NCBI RefSeq assembly: GCF_002913745.1 | Contig: NZ_PPCG01000020.1 | Location: 22,641-86,640 of the forward strand | DNA from: Campylobacter concisus | Lineage (GTDB): Bacteria > Campylobacterota > Campylobacteria > Campylobacterales > Campylobacteraceae | DNA length: 64,000 nt | Direction: 5' to 3' | Shown here: positions 9,867 to 20,060 of the stretch, piece by piece | Position numbering within the stretch: position 1 is the stretch's first letter | Layout of the letters: each line of letters begins with the position of its first letter | Notes under the pieces: generated by a model | Database searches by the model: none | Told to the model about the DNA's origin: nothing | What the model saw: only the letters and a program-made list of their open reading frames with translations | Translations under genes and position numbers: made by a program

Positions 9867-9885
9867 AAAAAGGGGCGAGCGCCCC
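9867..9885 (-). terminator. Intrinsic terminator of the cytochrome c553 gene
   Basis: On the minus strand a GC-rich stem GGGGC, loop GCTC, GCCCC is followed directly by TTTTT. It lies just past the stop codon of the minus-strand cytochrome gene at 9891. Confidence 0.85.
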
Positions 9886-9890
9886 TATGA

Positions 9891-10193
9891 TTATTTTAAA
9901 GTTTGGATGTATTCAGCTACTGCTTTTGCATCTTCATCGCTCATTGGAGTAGCGATAGGTTTCATCATAGCACCAAGACCAAATTTATTTGCTCCTGTTT
10001 TGTAGCCTTTTAGAGCTGCTTCGATAGCTGCTGCGTCAAGTGATGTTAAAGCTGGAACTTTGTTATTGAAAACTTTTTCAGCTTTAGCGCCATGACAGGC
10101 AATGCATTTTTTATAGATAGTAGCGCCATCTGCAGCGAAAGCAGCAGTTGAAAGTAGTGCTGCAACACTTGAAACGATTAGTAGTTTTTTCAT
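9891..10193 (-). CDS. Periplasmic cytochrome c553 (class I)
   Basis: A 100-residue small c-type cytochrome. Residues 1-20 are a cleavable signal peptide ending AAFA; the haem-binding motif is C30-I-A-C33-H34; the distal methionine is probably one of the Met in GAMMKPIATPM. It shuttles electrons from the cytochrome bc1 complex to cbb3 oxidase or peroxidases in the periplasm. Campylobacter carries a c553 gene next to gmhB, as here. A -10 box TATAAT at 10228-10223 gives a short leader with AAGGATG before the ATG. It is divergent from gmhB. Confidence 0.92.
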   Translation of the reverse strand: MKKLLIVSSVAALLSTAAFAADGATIYKKCIACHGAKAEKVFNNKVPALTSLDAAAIEAALKGYKTGANKFGLGAMMKPIATPMSDEDAKAVAEYIQTLK

Positions 10194-10222
10194 TTGTCAT
10201 CCTTTTTAAAAAACGTGCCGGC

Positions 10223-10228
10223 ATTATA
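10223..10228 (-). promoter_or_regulatory. Promoter -10 box for cytochrome c553 gene
   Basis: TATAAT on the minus strand, about 30 nt before the ATG at 10193, in a T-rich context typical of Campylobacter sigma-70 promoters. The predicted start near 10216 leaves a leader of about 23 nt with a ribosome site. Confidence 0.65.
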
Positions 10229-10273
10229 ATACAAAAATGTAAATTTGCAAGGGGCGGGTTAAAATATTTTGGC

Positions 10274-10279
10274 TATAAT
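10274..10279 (+). promoter_or_regulatory. Promoter -10 box for the heptose operon (probable leaderless start)
   Basis: GGCTATAAT precedes the gmhB ATG (10286) by six bases. A start 6-8 nt past the -10 box would place the first transcribed base on or next to the initiator codon, so the mRNA would have essentially no leader. No ribosome site is visible upstream. Confidence 0.6.
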
Positions 10280-10285
10280 CACCAA

Positions 10286-10801
10286 ATGATAAGAGAAACA
10301 GCCAACAAAGCACTTTTTTTAGACCGAGACGGCGTCATAAATGAAGACGCTGGATACGTTTGCGAGATCAAAGATTTCAAATTTATTGATGGCATTTTTG
10401 ATGCTTTAAGAGAATTTGTTAAGGCTGGCTACAAGCTCTTTGTCGTGACAAATCAATCAGGCATCGGCAGGGGCTACTATACGCAGGAGCAGTTTGACGC
10501 TCTAAATAAATTTATGCTTGAAAGCTTTAAAAAAGAGCAGATTTTTATCACCAAAGTCTATTTTTGCCCGCATGCTCCAGAGCAAAAATGCACCTGCAGA
10601 AAACCAAATCCAAAAATGATACTTGATGCTTGCAAAGAGTTTGACATAGACCTTGAAAACTCGCTAATGATAGGCGATAAACCAAGCGACGTTGAGGCTG
10701 GCAAAAGAGCAGGAGTGGGCAGAAATTTCTTGCTCGATGGGATAAATTTTAAAGATGTAAGAGATGTTTTAAATAAGCTAAAAAAGGAAAAATCACTATG
10801 A
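10286..10801 (+). CDS. gmhB: D-glycero-beta-D-manno-heptose 1,7-bisphosphate 7-phosphatase GmhB
   Basis: A HAD-family phosphatase (171 residues) that removes the 7-phosphate of heptose bisphosphate on the way to ADP-heptose for the LOS core. The nucleophile motif is D13-R-D15-GVIN; the zinc loop is CPHAPEQKCTCRKP; motif IV is MIGDKPSDVEAG. I place the start at 10286, because the frame upstream of it encodes an unrelated extension that runs through the divergent promoter region and GmhB proteins begin close to the DRDG motif. The end overlaps the hldD start by 4 nt. Confidence 0.92.
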   Translation: MIRETANKALFLDRDGVINEDAGYVCEIKDFKFIDGIFDALREFVKAGYKLFVVTNQSGIGRGYYTQEQFDALNKFMLESFKKEQIFITKVYFCPHAPEQKCTCRKPNPKMILDACKEFDIDLENSLMIGDKPSDVEAGKRAGVGRNFLLDGINFKDVRDVLNKLKKEKSL

Positions 10802-11787
10802 ATTTAAACGGAAAAAAGATAGTTATAACTGGCGGCGCTGGCTTTATCGGCTCAGCTTTGGCGCACTATTTTGATGAAAACTATAAAGATGCTCACGTGC
10901 TTGTCGTGGATAAATTTAGAAACGACGAGACATTTAGCAACGGCAATCTAAAAAGCTTTGGCCATTTTAAAAATTTACTTGGCTTTAAGGGTGAAATTTA
11001 CGCTGGCGATATCAATGATAAGAGCACGCTTGAGAAGATAAAAAGCTTTCGCCCAGACGTCATCTACCACGAAGCAGCGATCTCAGATACGACCGTAAAA
11101 GAGCAAGACGAGCTAATAAAAACAAATGTAAATGCCTTTGTAAATTTGCTTGATATCTGCGAGAGTTTGGGCGCAAAGATAATCTACGCTAGCTCAGGGG
11201 CGACTTATGGCAACGCAAAGAGCCCACAAACAGTCGGCGATTGCGAAGCACCAAATAACGTCTATGGCTTTAGTAAACTAAGCATGGATAATATCAATAA
11301 AATTTACGCGAAACGCGGTGTAAGCGTGGTTGGGCTGAGATATTTTAACGTCTTTGGCAAGGGCGAGTTTTTTAAAAACAAAACCGCCTCGATGGTGCTT
11401 CAGTTTGGACTTCAAATTTTAGCTGGCAAGACCCCAAGGCTCTTTGAGGGCAGCGACCAGATCAAACGCGACTTTGTCTATATAAAAGATATCATTGACG
11501 CAAATATAAAAGCACTTGACGCGCCAAGTGGCGTCTATAACGCGGCTACTGGCAAAGCTAGAAGCTTTCAAGATATCGCTGACATCTTGCAGCGCGAGAT
11601 CGGCGTAAATTTAGGCAACGAATATATCAAAAATCCATTTATCGGCTCTTATCAGTTTCACACAGAGGCCGACGTAGCCCCAGCTCGCGAGGCATTTGGT
11701 TTTAGCGCTACTTGGAGCTTAGAAGAGGCGATAAAAGATTATTTGCCAGAGATAAAGAGAATTTATAAGGAAGAGCTAAATGGCTAA
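10798..11787 (+). CDS. hldD: ADP-L-glycero-D-manno-heptose 6-epimerase HldD
   Basis: An SDR-family epimerase (329 residues) that converts ADP-D,D-heptose to ADP-L,D-heptose, the donor for inner-core LOS. The Rossmann NAD(P) loop is GGAGFIGS at residues 12-19; the catalytic Ser-Tyr-Lys set is visible as YASSGATYG and VYGFSKLSM. The substrate segment RYFNVFG follows. It overlaps gmhB by 4 nt and hldE by 8 nt, so the whole heptose pathway is one coupled operon. Confidence 0.95.
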   Translation: MNLNGKKIVITGGAGFIGSALAHYFDENYKDAHVLVVDKFRNDETFSNGNLKSFGHFKNLLGFKGEIYAGDINDKSTLEKIKSFRPDVIYHEAAISDTTVKEQDELIKTNVNAFVNLLDICESLGAKIIYASSGATYGNAKSPQTVGDCEAPNNVYGFSKLSMDNINKIYAKRGVSVVGLRYFNVFGKGEFFKNKTASMVLQFGLQILAGKTPRLFEGSDQIKRDFVYIKDIIDANIKALDAPSGVYNAATGKARSFQDIADILQREIGVNLGNEYIKNPFIGSYQFHTEADVAPAREAFGFSATWSLEEAIKDYLPEIKRIYKEELNG

Positions 11788-13198
11788 GAGAGTTAAAATT
11801 TTAGTCGTCGGTGATCTCATGCTGGACCACTATATCTGGGGCAGTTGCGAGCGCATCTCGCCTGAAGCGCCTGTGCAGGTCGTAAAGATAAATAACGAAA
11901 CCTACACGCTTGGTGGCGCTGGTAACGTGGTGAGAAATTTACTCTCTCTTGGCGCAAATGTGAGTGTGGCTAGCGTCTTAGGAGATGATGAGGCTGGCAA
12001 AAAGATAAAAGAGAAGCTTGCTGAGCTAAATGTAAAAGATGAGCTCATCCTTACTGAAAAAGGGCGTGAGAGCTCGATAAAAAGCCGCATCATGGCATCT
12101 CACCAGCAAGTTGTCAGGATCGATAAAGAGAGCGTTGTCAAGATAAATTTAGAAGATGAGCTCGTCTTAAGGGTCAAAGAAAATCTTGCAAATTTCAAGG
12201 CCGTCTTGCTAAGTGACTACGGCAAGGGCGTGCTTAGCGAGAAGGTCTGCCAAGAGATCATAAACGAGTGCGTGAGGCTAAAAATACCAGTTCTCATAGA
12301 CCCAAAAGGCAGCGACTACTCAAAGTATAAAAACGCGACCCTTCTAACGCCAAATAAAAAAGAGGCGAGCGAGGCTACAAATTTAAAGATAAAAGATAGG
12401 GCTGAGCTTGAAAAGGCGATAAAACAGTTAAAAGACGAGCTAAATTTGACCTATTCGATCATCACGATCTCAGAAGAGGGCATCGCGCTATATGATGACA
12501 AATTGCATATCTTTGCTGCAAAAGCAAAAGAGGTCTTTGACGTCACTGGCGCTGGAGATACGGTGCTTGCCACACTTGGCTATATGCTGGCAAATGGAGC
12601 TGATATAAAAGAGGCGATAAAGATAGCAAACCTCGCAGCAGCCGTCGTCGTGGCAAAGATCGGTAGTGCAACGGCTAGCTTTAGCGAGATCGAACAGCTG
12701 CTAAATAGCTCATTTGGGGCAAATTTCGAGCACAAGCTTAAAAGCGTTGAGGAGCTAGAAGAAATTTTGAGCCAAAAGGGCAAGAAAAAGGTCGTTTTCA
12801 CAAATGGCTGCTTTGATATCTTGCACGCTGGACACGTAAAATACCTAGCGCGCGCAAGAGAGCTTGGCGATCTTTTGGTCGTTGGGCTAAATTCTGATGC
12901 TTCAGTTAAGAGGCTAAAAGGCGAGACAAGACCTATAAACTCGCAAGATGATAGAGCCTGCGTGCTAAGCGGGCTTGGATTTGTTGATTATGTCGTGATT
13001 TTTGATGAGGATACACCTTTAAATTTAATAACAAAGATAAAACCAGACGTGCTTGTAAAAGGGGCTGATTATAAGGGCAAAGAGGTCGTTGGCAGTGAGA
13101 TCGTAAAAGAGGTCAGGCTGATTGACTTTGTCGAGGGCAAAAGCACAACTGGGATAATAAAAAGGATAAAAGATGATAAAAACAATGATAAAAAATGA
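11780..13198 (+). CDS. hldE: Bifunctional heptose 7-phosphate kinase / heptose 1-phosphate adenylyltransferase HldE
   Basis: A two-domain enzyme (472 residues). The ribokinase-type N-terminal domain (about 1-320) phosphorylates heptose 7-phosphate at C1; it has [10 protein letters not shown] and the catalytic [12 protein letters not shown]. The C-terminal nucleotidyltransferase (about 335-472) has [16 protein letters not shown] with the HxGH motif and makes ADP-D,D-heptose. It lies between hldD and gmhA, overlapping both (8 nt and 26 nt). Together with GmhA and GmhB it completes the route from sedoheptulose 7-phosphate. Confidence 0.95.
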   Translation: MAKRVKILVVGDLMLDHYIWGSCERISPEAPVQVVKINNETYTLGGAGNVVRNLLSLGANVSVASVLGDDEAGKKIKEKLAELNVKDELILTEKGRESSIKSRIMASHQQVVRIDKESVVKINLEDELVLRVKENLANFKAVLLSDYGKGVLSEKVCQEIINECVRLKIPVLIDPKGSDYSKYKNATLLTPNKKEASEATNLKIKDRAELEKAIKQLKDELNLTYSIITISEEGIALYDDKLHIFAAKAKEVFDVTGAGDTVLATLGYMLANGADIKEAIKIANLAAAVVVAKIGSATASFSEIEQLLNSSFGANFEHKLKSVEELEEILSQKGKKKVVFTNGCFDILHAGHVKYLARARELGDLLVVGLNSDASVKRLKGETRPINSQDDRACVLSGLGFVDYVVIFDEDTPLNLITKIKPDVLVKGADYKGKEVVGSEIVKEVRLIDFVEGKSTTGIIKRIKDDKNNDKK

Positions 13199-13742
13199 GC
13201 TCGAGGCTCACCAAAAGACCTTTAGCGAGCATGTAAATTTGCTAGGTAGCTTGGAGCGTGCTTGCCAGATGGTGGCTGATACGCTAAAAAATGGCAAAAA
13301 GGTGCTAATATGCGGCAACGGCGGCTCTGCGGCGGACGCTCAGCACTTTGCAGCCGAGCTAACTGGCAGATATAAAAGCGAGCGCCAGCCACTACCAGGC
13401 ATCGCGCTAACTACCGACACTTCGGCGCTTACAGCCATTGGCAACGACTACGGCTTTGACTATGTTTTTTCACGTCAGTTTGAGGCCTTAGCTCAGCCAG
13501 GTGACTTGCTCGTGGCTATCTCAACGAGTGGCAACAGCAAAAATGTCCTTGAAGCTATAAAAAGTGCCAAGAAAATGGGCGCATCAGTGCTCGGACTTAG
13601 TGGTAAAGGCGGTGGCGCGATGAATGAAGGATGTGATCTAAATTTAGTCGTTGGCTCAAGCGATACAGCAAGAATTCAAGAGTCGCACATATTTTTTATA
13701 CACACGATCTGTCAAGCCGTAGATGAGGCTTTTAGGGGTTAA
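13173..13742 (+). CDS. gmhA: Sedoheptulose 7-phosphate isomerase GmhA
   Basis: A SIS-domain isomerase (189 residues) that makes D-glycero-D-manno-heptose 7-phosphate, the first committed step of ADP-heptose synthesis. Family segments are visible: [33 protein letters not shown] and [12 protein letters not shown], and the late QESHIFFIH helix. The start at 13173 has AGGA at 13163-13166 upstream and lies inside the end of hldE, giving a 26-nt overlap; an ATG at 13185 is the alternative. Start choice changes only four residues. Confidence 0.94.
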   Translation: MIKTMIKNELEAHQKTFSEHVNLLGSLERACQMVADTLKNGKKVLICGNGGSAADAQHFAAELTGRYKSERQPLPGIALTTDTSALTAIGNDYGFDYVFSRQFEALAQPGDLLVAISTSGNSKNVLEAIKSAKKMGASVLGLSGKGGGAMNEGCDLNLVVGSSDTARIQESHIFFIHTICQAVDEAFRG

Positions 13743-13743
13743 A

Positions 13744-14139
13744 ATGCAAGAAGCGATGGATAAATTTTTAAGTGATCCTAGCGAGAAAAATGAGATAAAT
13801 TTGATATCGGCTTTAAAAAAGGCTACTTTTTTTGCTCCTGTGCTTTTAAACCAAGCGCTCGCAAAGCCTGATGGTGGTGTCGTTTATGAGGAGGAGGGCT
13901 CAAATATCAAATTTATCCTGCTTGAAGATGAGGGCGAGAAGCTTAGCTATTTTCCAGCATTTACAAGCAAAGAGGCGATGAAGCTTTGGCGAAACGACAG
14001 CGAGCAAGAGAGCATTGAGATAGGGCTAAAGGAGTATCTTGCGATGCTAAAAGAGAGCAGTTATGCTGGTGTCGTGGTGGATGCTTTTAGCTATGACTTT
14101 GTGCTAAAAAGAGAGCTTATAGAGAAAATCCTCGCCTAG
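13744..14139 (+). CDS. SseB N-terminal-domain family protein
   Basis: A 131-residue protein resembling the SseB N-terminal domain (MDKFLSDPSEKNEINLISAL then a strand/helix core with YFPAFTSKEAMKLW). The family occurs widely as a small soluble domain of unknown function; the name comes from enhanced serine sensitivity in E. coli. The ATG at 13744 lies just past the gmhA stop and is preceded by AGGGG, so I prefer it to an in-frame ATG at 13723 inside gmhA. It is the last gene of the heptose operon and is followed by a hairpin. Confidence 0.65.
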   Translation: MQEAMDKFLSDPSEKNEINLISALKKATFFAPVLLNQALAKPDGGVVYEEEGSNIKFILLEDEGEKLSYFPAFTSKEAMKLWRNDSEQESIEIGLKEYLAMLKESSYAGVVVDAFSYDFVLKRELIEKILA

Positions 14140-14178
14140 TGCGTAATAAAATTTATAAAATTTTACGCATTATTTTAT
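14140..14178 (+). terminator. Likely terminator after the heptose operon
   Basis: TGCGTAA at 14140 pairs with TTACGCA at 14163, with further A/T pairs inside, and is followed by TTATTTT. It begins right after the SseB-like stop codon. Confidence 0.6.
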
Positions 14179-15099
14179 GCAAATGGCTTTGATGAGGTAA
14201 AATTTAAATCGCTGGTTTGTCTAAATTTGTTTTATGGGCTGGCTTTTGCTGTAACTGGTGCCGAGTAAAAATTTGATATCGCAGATCGGTTGAGGCTTAA
14301 TTTGCATGAGGGTTTAAATTTAATGAACCACAAAATTCATTATCTCGTTTATAAAACTTAGTTTCATATATAAAATTTACGTTTTAATGGTTTACAAGTA
14401 ATATGAATATTGTTAAGCCGAATTTCTATACGCGATTTCAAAGCCGCAAGAACGCTGTGATTTTTAAATTTAAGGCTAAAAATTGGCAGTTGGCTGATAA
14501 AAAAGATTTATATAAATTTAGAGTTTTTTGGTTTGGTGCTTGAAAATTTACATCACAAATGATGTGATTGCATTTAATAAATTTACTAGTCTCTACTATA
14601 AATTTAACTTTTAGTATAGAAATTTTTTAGGTTTAGTGCCGTTTTTGCCAAGGTTGAAGTGGGCATTTACTTGAGATCTTGAGTAAATTTGCTGCTTAAG
14701 GCTTTAAATTTTTACTTATAAGATCAAATTTGTAGCCAAATTTAAGCCCAAAAAAATAGTTGCAATAAACTAAAAATAAATAAATTTACCGATAGAAATT
14801 TTCAATTTGCTCTTTTGTTGGTTAGATTTGTTGCCTTTATGCTCTACATTTAAATGCAAAAGCAGTTTATATCAGAGAAAATAAAGTCAAATTCGCAGTC
14901 TTTCTCTAAATACCAATGTTAGCTGGTTCTTTAGTTCAAGGGTTGAAGCAAAGTTTAGTTTTAAATTTGACCTTTGTAGATCAAATTTTCAGATAGAAAT
15001 TTTAAATTTTTGCAGACTTGTTAAGATTGTTGTAAAAAATTTGGTGATAAAAAGTTTAAATTAGCCTTTAGTAGATCAAATTTATAGCCCAAAAACGCT
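14179..15099 (+). other. Gene-free AT-rich stretch with recurring AAATTT-centred motifs
   Basis: About 920 bases without a convincing gene on either strand. Short related strings recur: GATAGAAATTTT near 14791 and 14993 (a near copy at 14614), and GATCAAATTT near 14721, 14975 and 15073, two of them followed by TAGCC. No recognisable protein fragment, hairpin RNA or mobile-element end was found. It may be strongly decayed sequence. Confidence 0.5.
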
Positions 15100-16092
15100 C
15101 TATTTGCTAAAAAATTTAGAGAGATTTTCTATTTGAATGCCGCTTGCAAATAGATAGCCTCTATTTATCGCTGGGAGCTTTAAAATTCTAGCTTTTTCTT
15201 TAAATATTTTTGGCATTATGGCTTTGCAAAATGGCGTTACTAGGATGTATCCATCAGCGTAGCCAACGGCGATCTTGCCACTTAGCACCACGCTTGTTTG
15301 CTTTGCTAAATTTGCGCTTAGCTCATCTTTTTGAGCCTTGCTTAAAAGCACATTTAGCTCTTTTGCCGCCATATCGACACCCCGAACGACGTTACTATCA
15401 TTTTTTATAATGAAAATTTCATCATCTATCTTTGTGATATTTGGCAGTAATTTTTGCCTATCAGCCTCTAAAAACTCAAAGCTTTTCTTCACACCACTAA
15501 AATACTCGTCCAAAAACGGCTCGCTAAAATTTAGCCTAACAAAGCTTCTTTTAAGCTTGCCTTCTAAATTTGTCTCATCGACAAAATAGCGCAAACCTCG
15601 CTCGTCAAGGTAGTTTTGAAGCTCTTTTTTGCGTGAATTTAAAAGCGGTCTAACCAGCCAAAAGTGCTCTCTGCTCTCAAGCTCGCTCATGCTAAAGAGC
15701 TCTTTTAGTCCAGCGCCCTTGCCAAGCTGCATCAAAAACCACTCAAATTTATCGTCAAATTGATGAGCTAGGATCAAATTCTCATAGCCAAATTTTTGGC
15801 AAATTTCACCAAAAAACTCATACCTCGCCTCGCGCGCGTTTTTTTCAAAATTTGACTTACCTAAATTTATGCTTTTTATGTAGATTTTTTTGCCAAATTT
15901 GCTGGCAAGCTCTTTGGCGCTTTCAACTTCAAATTTACTCTGCTCTCTGGCGTTGTGATCGACTATGGCTAGATCAAATTTAACCCCAGCCTCTTGCAAA
16001 ATGTAAAAAAGTGCGGTGCTATCGATGCCGTGCGAGAAGGCAAGCAGGTTTGCACCCAAGCTTAGCCTATCAAGCACATTTTGGCTTATCAT
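15100..16092 (-). CDS. tilS: tRNA(Ile)-lysidine synthetase TilS
   Basis: TilS (330 residues) attaches lysine to C34 of the CAU-anticodon tRNA-Ile so that it reads AUA. The N-type ATP pyrophosphatase PP-loop is present as FSHGIDST at about residues 19-26, a variant of SGGxDS, followed by the family segment VDHNAREQS and [14 protein letters not shown]. The C-terminal tRNA-binding domain is short, as in other Campylobacter. It overlaps the rimO stop by 4 nt and is the last gene of the minus-strand panC-rimO-tilS run. Confidence 0.9.
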   Translation of the reverse strand: MISQNVLDRLSLGANLLAFSHGIDSTALFYILQEAGVKFDLAIVDHNAREQSKFEVESAKELASKFGKKIYIKSINLGKSNFEKNAREARYEFFGEICQKFGYENLILAHQFDDKFEWFLMQLGKGAGLKELFSMSELESREHFWLVRPLLNSRKKELQNYLDERGLRYFVDETNLEGKLKRSFVRLNFSEPFLDEYFSGVKKSFEFLEADRQKLLPNITKIDDEIFIIKNDSNVVRGVDMAAKELNVLLSKAQKDELSANLAKQTSVVLSGKIAVGYADGYILVTPFCKAIMPKIFKEKARILKLPAINRGYLFASGIQIENLSKFFSK

Positions 16093-17399
16093 TTTGCTTT
16101 TTTAATGATGGTGGCGACTAGTTTTTGATCAACCACGTCGCTGACCTCGCAAAGGTAGAGCGAGCCGATCTCAAGCTCTTTTACATCGCTTTCATTGATC
16201 AAAATTTCACCGTCTATATCTTTATCCCAGATATCTTTTTTGGCAGCGTAAAACATCTCGCCCTCGCTGCTAATGCCCTCAAGCGATGCGTAAATTTGCT
16301 TGCCAAGCTCTTTTTGCAAGCTCTCGTTTATCGCTTTTTTGGTGATCTTTTCTATCTTGCTTAGCCTTTTTGAGATGATTTTTGCTGGGATTTGTTCCAT
16401 TTCAAAAGAGGCTGTGTCCTCTTCTTTTGAGTAGGCAAAGGCGGAAATTCTATCAAATTTAAACTCTTCTAAAAACTCGCAAAGCTCCTCAAAATCCTCC
16501 TCGCTCTCGCCTGGGTGTCCCACGATGACGCCGGTTCGTAAGAATGAATTCTCGGCATTTCTCATCAAATTTAAAAGCTCTTTTATCTTTTTAGCACCAC
16601 TTCCACGCTTCATTATCTTTAGCATATTTTCGCTGATGTGTTGGATAGGCATGTCAAAGTAGTTGTGAAAGATAGGCGAAGCGATGATGCGCGAAATGAG
16701 CTCCTTGCTGGTCGTGCTTGGGTAGAGATAAAGTATCCTAGCACTCCTTACGCCTTCTATCTTTTCTATCTCGGCTATTAAATTTATTAGCCCGTCGCTA
16801 ACGCCCTGATCGCGCATGTATGAGCTTGAGTCTTGGGACAAAAAGCTAAAGTCGTAGTAGCCTTTTTTGACTAAATTTTTAACCTCATTTGTGATATTTT
16901 CAAGCGAGCGCGATTTTAGCTTGCCCTTAAATGTTGGTATCGCGCAAAAGCTGCATTTTTGGTTGCAGCCCTCTGAAATTTTGATGTAGGCGTGGTAGTT
17001 TGAGCCAGTTATCACGCGCTCTTCGTTTGCTTGCAGATAAGTTTCTGGGCTAAATAAATTTTGCTTTTTCAAGATTATCTCATCGATCTTGTCATAATCC
17101 GCCACGCCGGTAAAGAGATCGACCTCTGGCAGTTCTTTTATGAGCTCATCCTTATAGCGCTGCATAAGACAGCCAGTCACTACCAGCAAAGAGCCATTTT
17201 TACGAGCTTCGTGCATCTCAAGTATGGTTTGGATGCTCTCTTCTTTGGCGGATTTGATAAAGCCGCAGGTATTTACGATGATGACGTCGGCGTCGCTGAT
17301 ATCGTCCGTGATATCGTAGTTTTGCAATCTGCCAAGCATGATCTCTGAATCAACTAAATTTTTGTTACAGCCAAGTGAAATTAAGTGAAGCTTTGGCAT
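16089..17399 (-). CDS. rimO: Ribosomal protein S12 methylthiotransferase RimO
   Basis: A radical-SAM methylthiotransferase (436 residues) that modifies the conserved aspartate of ribosomal protein S12. The UPF0004 domain holds three cluster cysteines (SLGCNKN, NTCGF, TGCLMQ); the radical-SAM site is CNQKCSFC near 144-151; a TRAM domain ends the protein. MiaB elsewhere in this window (26902-28203) is the tRNA-modifying paralogue; RimO is told apart by the [11 protein letters not shown] start and the SKRLSKIEK region. It is three bases from panC and overlaps tilS by 4 nt. Confidence 0.93.
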   Translation of the reverse strand: MPKLHLISLGCNKNLVDSEIMLGRLQNYDITDDISDADVIIVNTCGFIKSAKEESIQTILEMHEARKNGSLLVVTGCLMQRYKDELIKELPEVDLFTGVADYDKIDEIILKKQNLFSPETYLQANEERVITGSNYHAYIKISEGCNQKCSFCAIPTFKGKLKSRSLENITNEVKNLVKKGYYDFSFLSQDSSSYMRDQGVSDGLINLIAEIEKIEGVRSARILYLYPSTTSKELISRIIASPIFHNYFDMPIQHISENMLKIMKRGSGAKKIKELLNLMRNAENSFLRTGVIVGHPGESEEDFEELCEFLEEFKFDRISAFAYSKEEDTASFEMEQIPAKIISKRLSKIEKITKKAINESLQKELGKQIYASLEGISSEGEMFYAAKKDIWDKDIDGEILINESDVKELEIGSLYLCEVSDVVDQKLVATIIKKAK

Positions 17400-17401
17400 T
17401 T

Positions 17402-18223
17402 TTATATCCAGATATTGTCTATTAGTCTAGTTTTGCCAACACAAGCTGCTACTAAAATGATGGTGTTATTTTTTTCTATTTTGGAAATTTCATTTAAATT
17501 TCTATCCGTAATTGCGACATAATCAACCTTTAGTGGCTCTAGCACTTCAAGCATCTTTGTTTTGATCTCGCTTGCGTCCTCTTCGCCGTTTTGGATCAAA
17601 TTTTGTGCTTTATTTAGCGATCTTGAAAGCCTTAGAGCATTACATTTATCTTCGTCGCAGATATAGACGTTTCTACTTGAAAGCGCTAAGCCGTCTGGCT
17701 CTCTAACGATATCGCAAGCCACTAGGCTGACATTTAGAAAAAATGTCTTTATCATGTTTTGCACGATGATTAGTTGTTGCGTATCTTTTTTGCCCATGTA
17801 AACGCTATTTGCACGAGTTAGGCGAAATAGCTTGTTTAGCACTCTTAAGACGCCGTCAAAGTGTCCAGGTCTAGTTTTGCCCTCTAAGATGGCTGAAAAT
17901 TTCTTTGGAGCTACGATTAGAGGCTCATCTTCAAAGTAAAGTTCGTTAGCATCTGGGATAAAAATAGCACTAACGCCATTTTGCTCGCAAATTTTAATGT
18001 CGTTTTGCTCGTTTCTTGGATATTTGTCTAGATCTTCGCCTGGTAAAAATTGAGTTGGATTAACGAATGTTGAGACGATACTTATCTCATTTTCGTTCAC
18101 GCATTTTTTAATAAGGCTAACATGTCCGTCATGAAGTGCGCCCATGGTCGGCACAAAACCGATCTTTGCGCTTGTGCTAGAGACGAAATTTTCAAGTTCT
18201 TTTATAGTTCTTATGATTTGCAT
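17402..18223 (-). CDS. panC: Pantothenate synthetase PanC
   Basis: PanC (273 residues) condenses pantoate and beta-alanine with ATP to form pantothenate. The HIGH-like motif is in [15 protein letters not shown]; other family segments are [34 protein letters not shown] and [13 protein letters not shown]. Length is typical. It is the first gene of the minus-strand run with rimO and tilS and is divergent from prfB. Confidence 0.95.
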   Translation of the reverse strand: MQIIRTIKELENFVSSTSAKIGFVPTMGALHDGHVSLIKKCVNENEISIVSTFVNPTQFLPGEDLDKYPRNEQNDIKICEQNGVSAIFIPDANELYFEDEPLIVAPKKFSAILEGKTRPGHFDGVLRVLNKLFRLTRANSVYMGKKDTQQLIIVQNMIKTFFLNVSLVACDIVREPDGLALSSRNVYICDEDKCNALRLSRSLNKAQNLIQNGEEDASEIKTKMLEVLEPLKVDYVAITDRNLNEISKIEKNNTIILVAACVGKTRLIDNIWI

Positions 18224-18314
18224 TTTTGACTCTTTTTGTTTGAAATTTTAACTTGGCATTGTAACAAAAAAGGATTAAAAGGGCGTAAATTTAAAAATGT
18301 AAGCAACTTTTGGC

Positions 18315-18320
18315 TAAAAT
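18315..18320 (+). promoter_or_regulatory. Possible -10 box for prfB
   Basis: GGCTAAAAT lies 24 bases before the probable TTG start of prfB in the divergent panC/prfB gap. No clear -35 box is seen, as is usual in Campylobacter. Confidence 0.4.
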
Positions 18321-18344
18321 CGGCAAAAATTTTTGGAGAAAAAC

Positions 18345-19445
18345 TTGGATAGTTACGAATACAACGAGCTTTTAAAGAAGCTACAAACAAAAGTTGAAAA
18401 CATAGGCTCTATCGTAAAGCCTGAAGAGATCAAGGCTAGACTAAAAGAGATCGAGGCTATAGAGCAAGACCCTAGCTTTTGGCAAGATATCGCTAAAGCA
18501 GGGGCGCTAAATAAAGAAAAGACAAAAATTTCAAATATGCTTGCAAAATTTAACGATGCTAATCAGGCAGTAAGCGATGCAAAGGAGCTTTTTGAACTAG
18601 CAAATTCTGAAAATGATGAAGAGACTATAAATTCTCTCTTTGATGACGCTAAAAATTTAGATGAAAAGATAGTAAATCTTGAAATTTCTATGCTTTTAAG
18701 CGGCGAAGATGATGGCAAAAATGCGATCGTATCGATCCATCCTGGAGCTGGCGGTACTGAGAGTAACGACTGGGCGAGCATGCTTTATAGGATGTATCTT
18801 AGATTTTGCGAGCGTGAGGGCTTTAAGGTCGAGACTCTGGACTTTCAAGAGGGCGAAGAGGCGGGGCTAAAGGATGTGAGCTTTATCGTAAAAGGTGAAA
18901 ACGCTTATGGTTATTTCAAGGCAGAAAACGGCATCCATAGGCTTGTTCGCACAAGTCCATTTGATAGCGCAGGACGCCGTCACACGAGCTTTTCTAGTGT
19001 CATGGTGAGCCCTGAAGTAGATGATGATATCGAGATCGAGATCGAAGAGAAAGATCTAAAGATAGATACTTATAGAGCTAGTGGCGCAGGCGGTCAGCAC
19101 GTAAATAAGACTGAATCAGCCATCCGTATCACGCACATACCAACTGGCATCGTCGTGCAGTGTCAAAACGACCGCAGCCAGCACAAAAACAGAGCCACAG
19201 CGATGAAGATGCTAAAGTCGCGCCTTTATGAGCTTGAGCTGATGAAACAGCAAGAGGCTAGCAACAGCGTCGAAAAGAGCGAGATCGGCTGGGGACATCA
19301 GATAAGATCATACGTGCTTTTCCCATATCAGCAAGTAAAAGACAACCGCAGTGGCGAAGCATACTCGCAAACTGACGCGATACTTGATGGTGATATCAAA
19401 AAGATGATAGAGGGCGTTTTGATCGCTCAAAAGGCTGAGGCGTAG
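18345..19445 (+). CDS. prfB: Peptide chain release factor 2 (RF2)
   Basis: RF2 (366 residues) ends translation at UGA and UAA. The stop-codon tripeptide SPF is at 204-206 and the catalytic GGQ at 249-251 ([12 protein letters not shown]). I start it at the TTG at 18345 because GGAG at 18335-18338 is correctly spaced and the N-terminus [10 protein letters not shown] then matches the family start; a TTG at 18333 lies on the ribosome site. The frame is continuous, so the autoregulatory +1 frameshift of E. coli prfB is absent, as in other epsilonproteobacteria. Confidence 0.95.
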   Translation: MDSYEYNELLKKLQTKVENIGSIVKPEEIKARLKEIEAIEQDPSFWQDIAKAGALNKEKTKISNMLAKFNDANQAVSDAKELFELANSENDEETINSLFDDAKNLDEKIVNLEISMLLSGEDDGKNAIVSIHPGAGGTESNDWASMLYRMYLRFCEREGFKVETLDFQEGEEAGLKDVSFIVKGENAYGYFKAENGIHRLVRTSPFDSAGRRHTSFSSVMVSPEVDDDIEIEIEEKDLKIDTYRASGAGGQHVNKTESAIRITHIPTGIVVQCQNDRSQHKNRATAMKMLKSRLYELELMKQQEASNSVEKSEIGWGHQIRSYVLFPYQQVKDNRSGEAYSQTDAILDGDIKKMIEGVLIAQKAEA

Positions 19446-19452
19446 TAAATTT

Positions 19453-19485
19453 AAAAGAGATGAGAGCTAAAATTTCATCTCTTTT
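19453..19485. terminator. Bidirectional terminator between prfB and a convergent lipoprotein gene
   Basis: AAAAGAGATGA at 19453 pairs with TCATCTCTTTT at 19475. The stem has A-rich and T-rich flanks, so it can end transcription in both directions; it overlaps the stop end of the minus-strand gene. Confidence 0.7.
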
Positions 19486-20018
19486 AGCTTCGTGCAGGCC
19501 TCTTCTTTGCCGTGATAGCAAGCCTCATCAAGATAAATTCTAGCTTTTTTATAGTCATTTTTGCCAAGATAGATGAGCCCTAGATCGTAGCTAGCCTCGC
19601 TTGAGCCAAGGCTTGTGGCTTTTTCATAAAAATATATCGCTTTTTCTAAATTTTTATTGACCCCAAGGCCGTATTCGTAGATATATCCAGCGCTTCTTAG
19701 CCCGTCTATGTTGCCGTATCTGCCAGCTGTCTCAAACCAAAAAAGTGCCCTTAAGATATCCTTGCTAAAGCCTTTGCCGTCACGAAAACAAACGCCAGTT
19801 TGCTGCATGGCTAGGACATTGCCATCTTTTGCGTAGTCGTAAAATCTCTTGCAAGCCTTTGGATAGTTGCCTTCGTTATATAGATAGATGGCGTCTGCTA
19901 TCTGCTCTACTTCAGGATTAAGTGGTGGCTCGCTAAGACCTAAATTTTGCGAAATTTGCTCTGCTGAACAGCCCCAAAATAGCAAAATGTTAAATAGAAA
20001 AATGATAAATTTTTTCAT
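19467..20018 (-). CDS. Sel1-repeat lipoprotein
   Basis: A 183-residue secreted lipoprotein. The signal peptide ends in lipobox LFWGC with Cys17. Sel1/TPR-like repeats follow, including ACKRFYDYAKDGNVLAMQ, ALFWFETAGRYGNIDGLRSA and AIYFYEKATSLGSSEASYDL, each a helix-turn-helix unit of about 36 residues. Paired cysteines near the start and end of the repeat region resemble the Helicobacter Hcp proteins. Probably a periplasmic or surface protein-interaction scaffold; the partner is unknown. It stands alone, convergent with prfB. Confidence 0.75.
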   Translation of the reverse strand: MKKFIIFLFNILLFWGCSAEQISQNLGLSEPPLNPEVEQIADAIYLYNEGNYPKACKRFYDYAKDGNVLAMQQTGVCFRDGKGFSKDILRALFWFETAGRYGNIDGLRSAGYIYEYGLGVNKNLEKAIYFYEKATSLGSSEASYDLGLIYLGKNDYKKARIYLDEACYHGKEEACTKLKEMKF

Positions 20019-20060
20019 ATTTGTCCTTGAAAATTTAGGCGATTTTATCGAATTTTATCT

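Noticed and set aside
18333..18420. Programmed +1 frameshift in prfB
   Set aside because: The frame is continuous from the TTG start through GGQ, with no in-frame early TGA.
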